From Rhodobacteraceae bacterium LMO-JJ12 (GTDB lineage: Bacteria > Pseudomonadota > Alphaproteobacteria > Rhodobacterales > Rhodobacteraceae), in NCBI GenBank assembly GCA_021555075.1, contig JAKGBX010000001.1, forward strand, positions 124,001-188,000: a DNA stretch of 64,000 nucleotides, given 5' to 3'. A model generated the notes under the pieces. The model saw nothing but the letters and a program-made list of their open reading frames with translations. It did not search any database and was not told where the DNA came from. The position numbers and the translations under genes were made by a program. The stretch's first letter is position 1. Each line of letters starts with the position of its first letter. This document shows positions 35,422 through 43,758 of the stretch, piece after piece.

Positions 35422-36177
35422 ATGTCCGACAAACCGCTCATGTCCAAGGCCACCGCTGTCTGGCTGGTCGACAACACCACGATCAGCTTCAAGCAGATTG
35501 CCGATTTTTGCGGACTGCACGAGCTGGAAGTGCAGGGCATCGCCGATGGTGATGTTGCCGCTGGCGTGAAAGGGTTCGACCCGATCGCAAACAACCAGCT
35601 GACGCAGGAAGATATCGACAAGGCCGAGGCAGATCCCTTGGTCCGGCTCAAGCTCAAGTTCAACCCGGCGTCCGTGGGTGAAGAAAAGCGCCGTGGGCCG
35701 CGTTACACGCCTCTGTCCAAGCGTCAGGACCGTCCGGCGTCAATTTTGTGGCTGGTCAAGTTTCACCCTGAATTGGCCGATGCGCAGATTTCCAAGCTGG
35801 TCGGGACGACCAAGCCGACGATTCAGGCTATTCGCGAGCGCACCCACTGGAATATTTCCAACATTCAGCCGATCGACCCGGTCGCGCTGGGTCTGTGCAA
35901 ACAGTCCGAGCTTGACGCCGCCGTGCAAAAAGCAGCCGCCAAGAAGGCGCGCGATGGCGTGGTGATGAGCGATGATGAGCGTCGCAAACTTGTCAGCACC
36001 GAAACGTCGCTGGGCATGGACGCCGAGCCGAAGATTCCGACGGCAATCGAAGGATTGGAAACGTTCTCGCTGGGCGGTTCTGAAGATAGCGACGACGACG
36101 ACGAGAAAAAAGACGACGAGTATGATGCAGAAACGCTCTTCAATTTGCCTTCGGGTGACGAAGACGAACAGCCCTGA
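35422..36177 (+). CDS. trcR: Cell-cycle transcriptional regulator TrcR (DUF1013)
   Basis: The 251-residue protein matches DUF1013/TrcR: ATAVWLVDNTTISFKQIADFCGLHELEVQ at the N-terminus (HTH-like), PASILWLVKFHPELADAQISKLVGTTKPTIQAIRERTHWN in the middle, and a very acidic, disordered C-terminal tail. TrcR-type proteins are conserved regulators in Alphaproteobacteria linked to cell-cycle transcription. GAGTGACAAGAAG precedes the ATG at 35422. Confidence 0.88.
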   Translation: MSDKPLMSKATAVWLVDNTTISFKQIADFCGLHELEVQGIADGDVAAGVKGFDPIANNQLTQEDIDKAEADPLVRLKLKFNPASVGEEKRRGPRYTPLSKRQDRPASILWLVKFHPELADAQISKLVGTTKPTIQAIRERTHWNISNIQPIDPVALGLCKQSELDAAVQKAAAKKARDGVVMSDDERRKLVSTETSLGMDAEPKIPTAIEGLETFSLGGSEDSDDDDEKKDDEYDAETLFNLPSGDEDEQP

Positions 36178-36225
36178 GCAAGGGTTTCGCACTGTCCCGG
36201 TATCGTTCCGGGGCAGGCGCGCCGA

Positions 36226-37383
36226 TCAGGGCTGAGCCGCTGCAAATCTGGCAGCGTGCCGCCCGGCCCAGGCGCCGGTCGACAGGCAGGCGGTCAGCAG
36301 ATAACCGCCCGTCGGGGCCTCCCAATCCAGCATTTCACCAGCGGCGAAGAGCCCTGGCCGATCGCGCAGCATCAGCGTCTCGTCGAGCGCTTCAAAGCGC
36401 AGGCCCCCGGCGGTTGAAATCGCCTCATCCATCGGGCGCGGGCCAAGATGGGGCACCGGCAACGATTTGATCAGCGCCGCCGGATCGGCGGGCAGTGGGC
36501 GGGCAAACTCCATCAGCAACGCTTGTTTTGCCGGCGAAAGCCGGAGGGTTTTACGCAGGGCATTGCCGAGGCTTTCCTTGCGGCGACGACGCGACAGGCG
36601 AGAGCGGATTTCGTCCTCGCTCAGATCAGGCAGCAGATCGAGCTTCAGTGCGGCACCGTCGCGCACCGCCTTGGAAACAGCATAGATACCGCTCCCTTCC
36701 AGACCGCGCGCCGAGATTACGAATTCACCCTTGATCCTTATGTCGCCCGCGAGCAGCCCGACGTTCTTTACCGGGGCGCCGAAATGGCGCGCCATATGCG
36801 CCGACCAATCCATGCGAAACCCGATATTGGCGGGCTGGAAGGGCGTTAGCTCTGTCGCGGCGAACTGATCGGCCCAGACCCCATCGGAACCAAGACGCGC
36901 CCAACTGGCACCACCACAGGCCAGAACGGTCACACGCGGCGCAAGGCTTTGTGGCCCTCGCGGGGTGTCGAACGTCGCGCCGCCGCTCCAGCGCCAGCGC
37001 GTGTTGAGCGTAACCCCAAGCCCATCGAGCCGCCGCAGCCAGGCGCGCAGCAGGGGGGACGCCTTCATCGCCTGCGGGAACACGCGACCCGACGAGCCGG
37101 TAAAGACGCTCTGCTCCAACCCCTCGGCCCATTCCTTCACCTCAATCGGCCCGAAGGCTTCAAGCATCGGGCGCAGACTTCCCGTCGCCTCGCCATAGGC
37201 ATTGAGGAAGACCTCAAACGGTTCATCCTTGGTCAGGTTCAGGCCTGATTTCCCGGCCATCAAGAGCTTGCGTGCGGGTGAGGGTTTGGCTTCGGCAACG
37301 GTGACCTTGCGCCCGGCGCGCGCCAGCACTTCTGCTGCCATCAATCCGGCGGGGCCAGCGCCGATGACCAGCGCATCGCTCAT
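36226..37383 (-). CDS. FAD/NAD(P)-binding flavoprotein (HI0933/BaiN-RdsA family)
   Basis: The 385-residue protein has an N-terminal Rossmann motif DALVIGAGPAGLMAAEVLARAG, the family signature KLLMAGKSGLNLTKDEP, SSGRVFPQAMKASPLL, and LFAAGEMLDWEAPTGGYLLTACLSTG at the end (second FAD-binding stretch). The family is widespread, and members act on varied substrates. Its ATG overlaps the stop of the upstream MscS-type gene by 4 bases, so they are coupled. Confidence 0.88.
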   Translation of the reverse strand: MSDALVIGAGPAGLMAAEVLARAGRKVTVAEAKPSPARKLLMAGKSGLNLTKDEPFEVFLNAYGEATGSLRPMLEAFGPIEVKEWAEGLEQSVFTGSSGRVFPQAMKASPLLRAWLRRLDGLGVTLNTRWRWSGGATFDTPRGPQSLAPRVTVLACGGASWARLGSDGVWADQFAATELTPFQPANIGFRMDWSAHMARHFGAPVKNVGLLAGDIRIKGEFVISARGLEGSGIYAVSKAVRDGAALKLDLLPDLSEDEIRSRLSRRRRKESLGNALRKTLRLSPAKQALLMEFARPLPADPAALIKSLPVPHLGPRPMDEAISTAGGLRFEALDETLMLRDRPGLFAAGEMLDWEAPTGGYLLTACLSTGAWAGRHAARFAAAQP

Positions 37384-38741
37384 GTCTTGGTTCTGGGTTT
37401 GGCAGGCTTCTTTGGTGCGCCAGCGAGCTGCGGAAACCCGCCACCCTTCAGCTCGATCACGCGATGCGGATAGGGAATTTCGATATCGTGCTCCTTGAGC
37501 GCGTTCCAGATCGCAAACAGCACTTCTGGCGTGAACTTGTTGCGCCCGTCATCGATGCCGTTGACCCAGAATTCGACGCAGAAATCGACGCCGCTGTCGC
37601 CGAAGCCACGCAATTCGCAATCCGGGCCGTCGGGATCTTGCAATACGAAATCGAGTTTGGCGACCGCCGTCTCGATAATCTCGGGCACGCGGTTGATGTC
37701 GGTGTCATAGCTGACCGAGAAGGGCGCCTCGTAGCGATTGGCCGAGCCGCTATCGGAATAATTAACCACCCGTGTGGTGATGAAATGTTCGTTGGGCACG
37801 ACGATCCAACGGCCATCAAAGCTTTCAAGAATGGTGGCGCGGGCGGTCATCTTGACGATGGTGCCGGCCTCGCCGCCGTCAAGCTCGACATAATCGCCCA
37901 CGGTGGCCTGCCCTTCCAGCAGCAGGATCACGCCCGAGATGAAGTTCGACGCAATCTGTTGCAGGCCAAAACCGATGCCGACACCGATTGCACCACCGAG
38001 CACCGCCAGCGAAGTGAGCGAGATGCCCATGATGTTCATCAAGAGCAGGAAGGCGACACCGAAAATCACCACCTCGGCGGCCTTTTGCGCCAATGTGCGT
38101 GTGGCCGGGCGCATCTCGGCCTGAGCGCTGATATAGGCGGCGGATTGATCGTTCGACCAGCGCCCGAACCAGAACAGGATCGAGCCGGCAATCAGACCGC
38201 GCACCAGCGCCATGACCGAAAACGAGATGTTGCCAAGCTCGATGATTGTCTCGGAGAGTTTGGTGTTGACGAATTCGAGGATGCCGACCGCATAGAGCGC
38301 CATGATCGGGATCAGCACATAGCGGCCCAGCAGTTTGAGAAAGCCGTCGGAAATGATTTCGTTGACGAGGATGCGCGCGGCAAGAAGCAGGAAAACCCGC
38401 TTGCCAAAGGCGATCACCGCGCCGGAGCCGAACAGCGAACGGGTGACACTTTCGCCGATGCCGGTGAGGACATAGGCCAGGAGCGGCAGCAGCAACGGCA
38501 GGAAGAGCATCACGAACTGGCGGGAAGTGACGATGATGTTGCTCTGGCCCACGGGTGGCGTGAGCAGTTTGGTCAAGGACGGTTTCAGGCGTTTGGTGAT
38601 CAGGAGCGCGGCAATATAGGCGACAATCAGCAGAGCGAGTTGCGACCAGGCGGCGGGTGAGAGCAGCCAGCCCTTGGCGAATTCCCAACCTTGTTCAGCG
38701 TAGGCCAATGCCTGTTGGACGATTTCTGACTGGCCTTCCAT
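37380..38741 (-). CDS. Large mechanosensitive ion channel (MscS superfamily)
   Basis: The 453-residue protein has an extra N-terminal membrane domain (four or more helices) ahead of the MscS core. The pore helix is LAVLGGAIGVGIGFGLQQIASNFISGVILLLEG, followed by VGDYVELDGGEAGTIVKMTARATIL and IVVPNEHFITTRVVNY; the C-terminal domain ends IPYPHRVIEL. It is the second MscS-type channel in the window. A dispersed repeat lies upstream. Confidence 0.9.
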   Translation of the reverse strand: MEGQSEIVQQALAYAEQGWEFAKGWLLSPAAWSQLALLIVAYIAALLITKRLKPSLTKLLTPPVGQSNIIVTSRQFVMLFLPLLLPLLAYVLTGIGESVTRSLFGSGAVIAFGKRVFLLLAARILVNEIISDGFLKLLGRYVLIPIMALYAVGILEFVNTKLSETIIELGNISFSVMALVRGLIAGSILFWFGRWSNDQSAAYISAQAEMRPATRTLAQKAAEVVIFGVAFLLLMNIMGISLTSLAVLGGAIGVGIGFGLQQIASNFISGVILLLEGQATVGDYVELDGGEAGTIVKMTARATILESFDGRWIVVPNEHFITTRVVNYSDSGSANRYEAPFSVSYDTDINRVPEIIETAVAKLDFVLQDPDGPDCELRGFGDSGVDFCVEFWVNGIDDGRNKFTPEVLFAIWNALKEHDIEIPYPHRVIELKGGGFPQLAGAPKKPAKPRTKT

Positions 38742-38861
38742 GGCGTGCGTCTCTCCTTAAAATACGGGCCTCATGCATTGCCGATTGAGGTCGCCAAGAC
38801 AAGGGTCTCGATTGACGGTTGGGGGATGTCAGAGCTCCAATTGCTTGCGCAATCCGAGCGG

Positions 38862-38943
38862 GCGGGGGGCCAGCCCCCCGCACCACAGTAACAAGCGGGG
38901 GGCCAGCCCCCCGCACCCCCCGGGATATTTTGGGCAAGATGAA
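38862..38943 (+). repeat. Dispersed intergenic element, copy C (double hairpin)
   Basis: Two copies of a perfect GCGGGGGGCC-A-GCCCCCCGC-type hairpin (about 38863-38884 and 38895-38916) are followed by a C-run and GGGATATTTTGGGCAAGATG. It ends 4 bases before the enoyl-CoA hydratase stop, the same geometry as copy B. Confidence 0.75.
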
Positions 38944-38947
38944 AGGG

Positions 38948-39556
38948 TCAGGAGCAGAGAGATTTGATTTGAGCGGCGATTTCCGGTTTCGCGGCCAGCG
39001 TATCGGCGGCGATTTCGCGGGCGGTGGCGAGAAGTGAATCAGCATCGACGATACGATCTATCAGGCCGAATTGCAGCGCTTCTGGTGCTTCGATCTTTTG
39101 GCCGCCCATCAGGATCAGTTTGGTGCGGGAGGGGCCGATCAGGGCAGACATGCGCGCAGGATCAGAAGGCTGGGGCAAGAAACCGAGTTTCATCACCGGG
39201 TAGAAGAATTTTGCGCTCGGCACCGCAAGGCGCAGGTCGCAAGCCAGCGCCATGCCCATCGCGCCGCCCGCCAACGTGCCATTGAGCGCGGCGATGGAGA
39301 GGCCCGGGAGGGCGGCGATGGCGCCCGAGAGCCGTTCCCACAGGGGCGAAAGGGCCAGACCGGCGCGCGCCTCGTCAAGATCGGCCCCGGCGGAGAAGAC
39401 GCGGCCTGTGCCGGTAAGGATCAGAATGCGGGAATCTTGCGCGGCCTCGGCGATTTCGCAGAGTTCTTCCAGCATCGCTCCGGTTAGTGAATTGGCCTTG
39501 TCGGGGCGGTTGATCGTGACAGTCCAGGTGCCGCCGTCTTTTTCGAGACCGATCAT
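38948..39556 (-). CDS. Short enoyl-CoA hydratase/isomerase family protein
   Basis: The 202-residue crotonase-fold protein has TVTINRPDKANSLTGAM, LTGTGRVFSAGADLDEA (oxyanion hole) and LNGTLAGGAMGMALACDLRLAVPSAKFFYP (second oxyanion strand). It is about 50 residues shorter than usual because the C-terminal helices end early. It could be active as such or have reduced function. The start overlaps the SDR stop by 4 bases (ATGA). Confidence 0.85.
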   Translation of the reverse strand: MIGLEKDGGTWTVTINRPDKANSLTGAMLEELCEIAEAAQDSRILILTGTGRVFSAGADLDEARAGLALSPLWERLSGAIAALPGLSIAALNGTLAGGAMGMALACDLRLAVPSAKFFYPVMKLGFLPQPSDPARMSALIGPSRTKLILMGGQKIEAPEALQFGLIDRIVDADSLLATAREIAADTLAAKPEIAAQIKSLCS

Positions 39557-40308
39557 GAAATAACTCCGATCCGCTTGCGAATGGAGTCGTCGCGCAGCGA
39601 GATTTCCTGACCGAGATATTCGTCGGCATCGCTGCTGCACATCCAGGCGAGGCATTTGGCGGGCCATTCCGGGGGAATGTGATCTTCCCACGACATTTGT
39701 GCCACTGGGTTCACGCCGCTGGCCTTGATTTCGCGCTGCATTTTGGTGGCCACAGTGCCGGGCGAGAGGCCGATGGCGCGGATGCCGCTGAGCGCGCCTT
39801 CCTTGTGGGCGCACATGGTCAGCATCGCAGCACCCGCCTTGGAGCTGCAATAATGGCTCCAGCCTTCCAGCGCGTTATGTGCCGCCCCGGAGGAGATGGT
39901 GAGGATGGTGCCGCCGCCAGCCTCTTGCATCAGGGGCATCGCGGCGCGCATACCGTGATAGACTCCCTTGAGATTGATGTCGATCGCAGCGCCCCAGCCA
40001 TCGGGATCAGAGGTGGCAAGCAAGGAAATCGGCTCGACCACCCCGGCGTTGCCGATCAGGAGATCGAGCCCGCCGAAATCGGCCACCGCCAGATCGACCG
40101 CAGCCTGCACATCGCCGTAGACGCTCACGTCACAGGCAATCGCGCGGGCCTGCGCACCGATGTCGCCAGCGATGCGCGTTATTTCGCCGGTGCTGCGCGC
40201 CGCAAGCACCACATTTGCGCCAGACGCGGCGAATTCCCGCGCGGCCGCTTCGCCGATACCGCGACTCGCCCCCGTGATAAGCACTGTTTTTCCTGTCAGA
40301 CCCGTCAT
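39553..40308 (-). CDS. SDR family oxidoreductase
   Basis: The 251-residue classical short-chain dehydrogenase has the cofactor motif TGASRGIGEAAAREFAASG, NAG in LLIGNAGVV, the catalytic Ser in TISSGAAH and the YCSSK Tyr/Lys pair. It oxidises or reduces a hydroxyl or keto group with NAD(P). Its overlap with the downstream hydratase gene suggests a shared acyl-CoA or alcohol-degradation step. The start at 40308 follows TTGGAGAGACAA. Confidence 0.9.
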   Translation of the reverse strand: MTGLTGKTVLITGASRGIGEAAAREFAASGANVVLAARSTGEITRIAGDIGAQARAIACDVSVYGDVQAAVDLAVADFGGLDLLIGNAGVVEPISLLATSDPDGWGAAIDINLKGVYHGMRAAMPLMQEAGGGTILTISSGAAHNALEGWSHYCSSKAGAAMLTMCAHKEGALSGIRAIGLSPGTVATKMQREIKASGVNPVAQMSWEDHIPPEWPAKCLAWMCSSDADEYLGQEISLRDDSIRKRIGVIS

Positions 40309-40439
40309 TTGTCTCTCCAATCCTGCTATTGCCATGTGGTAAACCGGGGCAAAGCGGCGGTCCAGAGGGATGCGCACTTGATTCTCAGACCGCGAGCGCC
40401 GAGATTGATTCCGTGTATTAGGCTGGAAGGATAACCAAA

Positions 40440-41966
40440 ATGACGAATTTGACGAAAATCTGCGGCGCTACTGCGTTTGCAACTTTGATGACGAGCACGG
40501 CCGCATTTGCCGACGTCAACGCACAAGAGGTCTGGGGCGATTGGAAAGCCTATATGGGCGGCTTTGGCTATGAAGTCGTCGGCTCGGAAAGCACCTCGGG
40601 TGACACGCTGAGCGTCAAGGACCTGAAGATGAGCTTTGCGCTTCCCGAAGACGAAGGCATGATTTCCGTCACCTTTGGTGAGCTGAGCTTTACCAACCGT
40701 GGCGATGGCACCGTATCGGTGGGGCTTCCCGCGTCTATGCCCATGATGGTTGAGGTTATGCCCAAGGGCGATGACCCGGTCACGATGAACATGGACTACA
40801 ACAATACCGATTTCGAGATGGTCGTTTCGGGTGATCCGACTGACATGACCTATACTTATTCGGCAGCCGAGATTGCAATGAAGCTGGCCAAGCTGGTGGT
40901 TGAAGGTAATGAAATCCCGGTGGGTGCCGCGGAAATTGCCATCAAGGATGTCAGCGGCAATTCGAACATGAAGATCGGCAATCTGCGCGAGGTGACGCAG
41001 GTTATGAATACCGGTGCCGTGACCTACAACATTGATTTTGCCAACCCCGAAAATGCCCAGGAATTTTTCAAATTCAACGGCATGCTGAACAAGCTGATGT
41101 TCAATGGCGGCGGCACCTATCCGACCGGCGGATTTGACGTTCAGAACATGGACGCGATGATGAAGGCCGGTTTCGCGGCGGACGGCAAGTTTTCCTATGA
41201 AGGCGGCAATGCCAGCTTCCAGTTCGTCGGCGACGGCGAAAACATTCAGGGCAGCTCGCAAACCACCGCCGGTGCGGCGGAAGTTTCGATGTCGTCGGAT
41301 GGCATCAAGTATGACGTCAGCTCTCAGGGGGTGAAGGTCAACTTCGCGGGTGGTGACATTCCGTTCCCGATCGATATGCAGATGGCAAATGGCGGGTTCA
41401 AGCTGGTCATGCCGGTGTCGAAATCGGATCAATCGCAGGACTTTGCGCTGGGCGTGACGTTGGGCGGTTTCGCGGTGTCCGAGCAGATCTGGAGCATGGT
41501 CGATCCAAGCGGTCAACTGCCGCATGACCCCGCCACGGTTTCGTTTGATGTGTCGGGCAAGGGCAAGCTGGGCTTTGATCTGATGGACCCGGCGCAGATG
41601 GAAGCGGTAGAGCGCGGCGAAATGGGCATGCCAGGTGAGGTTGAAGCCGTCGACATCAACAATCTGGAAGTCACGGTCGCGGGTGCCTCGCTTACCGGTA
41701 ACGGTAATTTCGTGATCGAATTTGCCACGGCCATGATGTCGCAGGGTATGCAGGGCGTTGATGGCGTGCTGAACCTCAGGCTGGCGGGTGCCAATGTGCT
41801 GATGGACAAGTTGGTGGCGATGGGTCTTGTGCCGCAAGATCAGGTCATGGGCGCGCGGATGATGATGAGCATGTTTGCCGTTCCTGAAAGCGAAGATGTT
41901 CTGGTCTCGAAAATCGAGGTCAAGAAGGACGGTCAGGTTATGGCCAATGGTCAGCGCCTGAAATAA
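40440..41966 (+). CDS. DUF2125 family exported protein, copy 1
   Basis: The 508-residue protein has a signal peptide (about residues 1-24, ending AAFA) and a long beta-rich sequence typical of DUF2125, a family found in Alphaproteobacteria without a known role. The C-terminal end is MGLVPQDQVMGARMMMSMFAVPESEDVLVSKIEVKKDGQVMANGQRLK (shown here only as description of positions 460-508). It is met by a paralogue of identical length downstream. GGAAGGATAACCAAA precedes the ATG. Confidence 0.85.
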   Translation: MTNLTKICGATAFATLMTSTAAFADVNAQEVWGDWKAYMGGFGYEVVGSESTSGDTLSVKDLKMSFALPEDEGMISVTFGELSFTNRGDGTVSVGLPASMPMMVEVMPKGDDPVTMNMDYNNTDFEMVVSGDPTDMTYTYSAAEIAMKLAKLVVEGNEIPVGAAEIAIKDVSGNSNMKIGNLREVTQVMNTGAVTYNIDFANPENAQEFFKFNGMLNKLMFNGGGTYPTGGFDVQNMDAMMKAGFAADGKFSYEGGNASFQFVGDGENIQGSSQTTAGAAEVSMSSDGIKYDVSSQGVKVNFAGGDIPFPIDMQMANGGFKLVMPVSKSDQSQDFALGVTLGGFAVSEQIWSMVDPSGQLPHDPATVSFDVSGKGKLGFDLMDPAQMEAVERGEMGMPGEVEAVDINNLEVTVAGASLTGNGNFVIEFATAMMSQGMQGVDGVLNLRLAGANVLMDKLVAMGLVPQDQVMGARMMMSMFAVPESEDVLVSKIEVKKDGQVMANGQRLK

Positions 41967-41991
41967 GAGCCGATCAGCCGAAAATTTCGCA

Positions 41992-42021
41992 GGGGCCGCT
42001 GCAATGCACGCGGCCCCTTTT
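41992..42021 (+). terminator. Rho-independent terminator after DUF2125 copy 1
   Basis: GGGGCCGC / GCGGCCCC with a 10-base loop is followed by TTTT, 25 bases after the stop. It separates the two paralogues. Confidence 0.8.
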
Positions 42022-42098
42022 GCTTGTTTCACATCACCGATAGGGTTGGGCGCGTCAGGGCAAAACGCTTTGGCGATTTTGTGTAACAAGGACACCTG

Positions 42099-43625
42099 AT
42101 GCCCCGTCTTTTCTCCGCCACAGCACTCTGCACGATTTTCATGGTCACTCCGGCGCTGGCCGACATAACGGTTGATGACGCATGGGCCGTTTGGAAGGCC
42201 CAGTTTCAGGCTTTCGGCCTCACGCTTGATGCAAGCGAGAGCCGCGATGGCGATACGCTCAAGATTGGCGAGATAAAGCTTTCGGTGAATTTGCCGAATG
42301 ATACCGGTTCGGCTTATCTCAGCTTTGCAGGGCCGCGGTTTGAGCCTGTGAGCGATGGCACGGTAGAGGTGCATTTCCCCAAAACCAGCCGCGTTTCGTT
42401 GGGGGCCGAAGTCATTGACGAGGGAAGTTTTGCCGCCGTGGGCGAACTAACAGGCGATGATGCCCCCGGTATCATGTCGGGTGACGCGATGAACGTGACC
42501 AGCACATGGAACAGCGATGGGTTCACGCTCACGCTGCTGGATGTGGTGGTCGATGGCAGTGAGGCGTTCGAGGTGTCCGGAGAGATGCGCCTTGGCCCGA
42601 TCACGCTCTCCAACGTGACGGTGATTGACGACGCGCATGTCACAATCACGGGGGACTCGGCGTTGGAAAGCTATGACCTGACCTATAGCGCCGCCTTCAA
42701 GGAAGGCGAAGAGACCGCCCGCATCGAAGGAGGCGGGGCGGGAAAAGCGGCAGCCAACAAATCAACACTTGTGCTGCCACGTGCCGGGCTCGATCTTCTG
42801 GCGCTGCACGGGCAACTGCGTGACGGGTTGCGCCTGCATGGTGATAGCACCGTGGGCGAATCTACGTCGTTTCAGCGCGTCTTCATGGGCGAAAGCACGC
42901 TCAGCGATCAGGTGACAAAGGCAGAGGATTATGTAATCGATGCCACGTTTGATGCGCAGGGGTTAAACTATGGGGGCACTACAGGCGCGTTTTCGATGGA
43001 CATGAAAACGCCTGAACTGCCGTTTCCGATTTCCATCGCGGGCGAGGGTGTCGAGGGGCGGCTGGTGTTGCCGTTGCTGAAATCCGATGCGGTGCAGAAG
43101 GCGGGCGCGAAGATTGCGTTGAACGGCGTGACCATCGACGAAGGGCTGTGGAGCCTGTTTGACCCAAACGCGCAGCTGCCGCGCGACCCGATGAAGATTG
43201 CGTTTGATCTCGGCGCAGAGGCAAAAGTGCTGTTCGAGCTTCTCGATATCCGCGCGATGATGGACGGTGCTGAGCCGGAAGAAATGCCCGTTACAATGGA
43301 ACGTGTGACGCTCAACAGCATGACCGTTTCCGCCGTGGGTGTAGAACTGACCGGGACGGGCGATTTCATGCTCGATTTCGACGACATGGTCACGTTTGAC
43401 GGCTTCCCCGCTCCCGAGGGAGAGGCCGCCTTCATGCTCAAGGGGGCAGACGCGCTGATCGACAGGCTGATCGCGATGGGGCTGATGAGCAACGACGACG
43501 CCATGGGCGCACGGATGATGATGGCTATGTTTGCCAAGCCGGGCGATGGGGCCGACGTTGTGACATCGCAGATCGAGGTGAGAAAGACCGGAGAGGTTTT
43601 GGCCAACGGGCAACGCCTTCGCTGA
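42099..43625 (+). CDS. DUF2125 family exported protein, copy 2
   Basis: Like copy 1 it is exactly 508 residues, with a signal peptide (ends PALA) and DUF2125 layout. Shared elements include the opening DAWAVWKAQFQAFGLTL against EVWGDWKAYMGGFGYEV, LWSLFDPNAQLPRDP against IWSMVDPSGQLPHDP, and the ends MGARMMMAMFAKP and ANGQRLR. Sequence identity is moderate, so the duplication is old. Its function is unknown. CAAGGACACCTG precedes the ATG. Confidence 0.85.
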   Translation: MPRLFSATALCTIFMVTPALADITVDDAWAVWKAQFQAFGLTLDASESRDGDTLKIGEIKLSVNLPNDTGSAYLSFAGPRFEPVSDGTVEVHFPKTSRVSLGAEVIDEGSFAAVGELTGDDAPGIMSGDAMNVTSTWNSDGFTLTLLDVVVDGSEAFEVSGEMRLGPITLSNVTVIDDAHVTITGDSALESYDLTYSAAFKEGEETARIEGGGAGKAAANKSTLVLPRAGLDLLALHGQLRDGLRLHGDSTVGESTSFQRVFMGESTLSDQVTKAEDYVIDATFDAQGLNYGGTTGAFSMDMKTPELPFPISIAGEGVEGRLVLPLLKSDAVQKAGAKIALNGVTIDEGLWSLFDPNAQLPRDPMKIAFDLGAEAKVLFELLDIRAMMDGAEPEEMPVTMERVTLNSMTVSAVGVELTGTGDFMLDFDDMVTFDGFPAPEGEAAFMLKGADALIDRLIAMGLMSNDDAMGARMMMAMFAKPGDGADVVTSQIEVRKTGEVLANGQRLR

Positions 43626-43758
43626 GCATTTGCGCCTGGGCGGCTCGTGGTTTGGGGTTGTCCCGGGCGGGGACCGTCATGGCGTTGCATGGCCTTGCCC
43701 TTGAACCTGCTCGTCTTGCGGTCTACCTCAGAGCGGCAAAGCGAAGGACATTCCCAAG

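Noticed and set aside
38862-38916. Possible CRISPR repeat pair
   Set aside because: The two near-identical GC-rich units are only a double hairpin with a 10-base gap, with no spacer-repeat series.
40326-42374. 682-codon minus-strand frame opposite DUF2125 copy 1
   Set aside because: His/Arg-rich shadow of a real exported protein with signal peptide and ribosome site on the plus strand.
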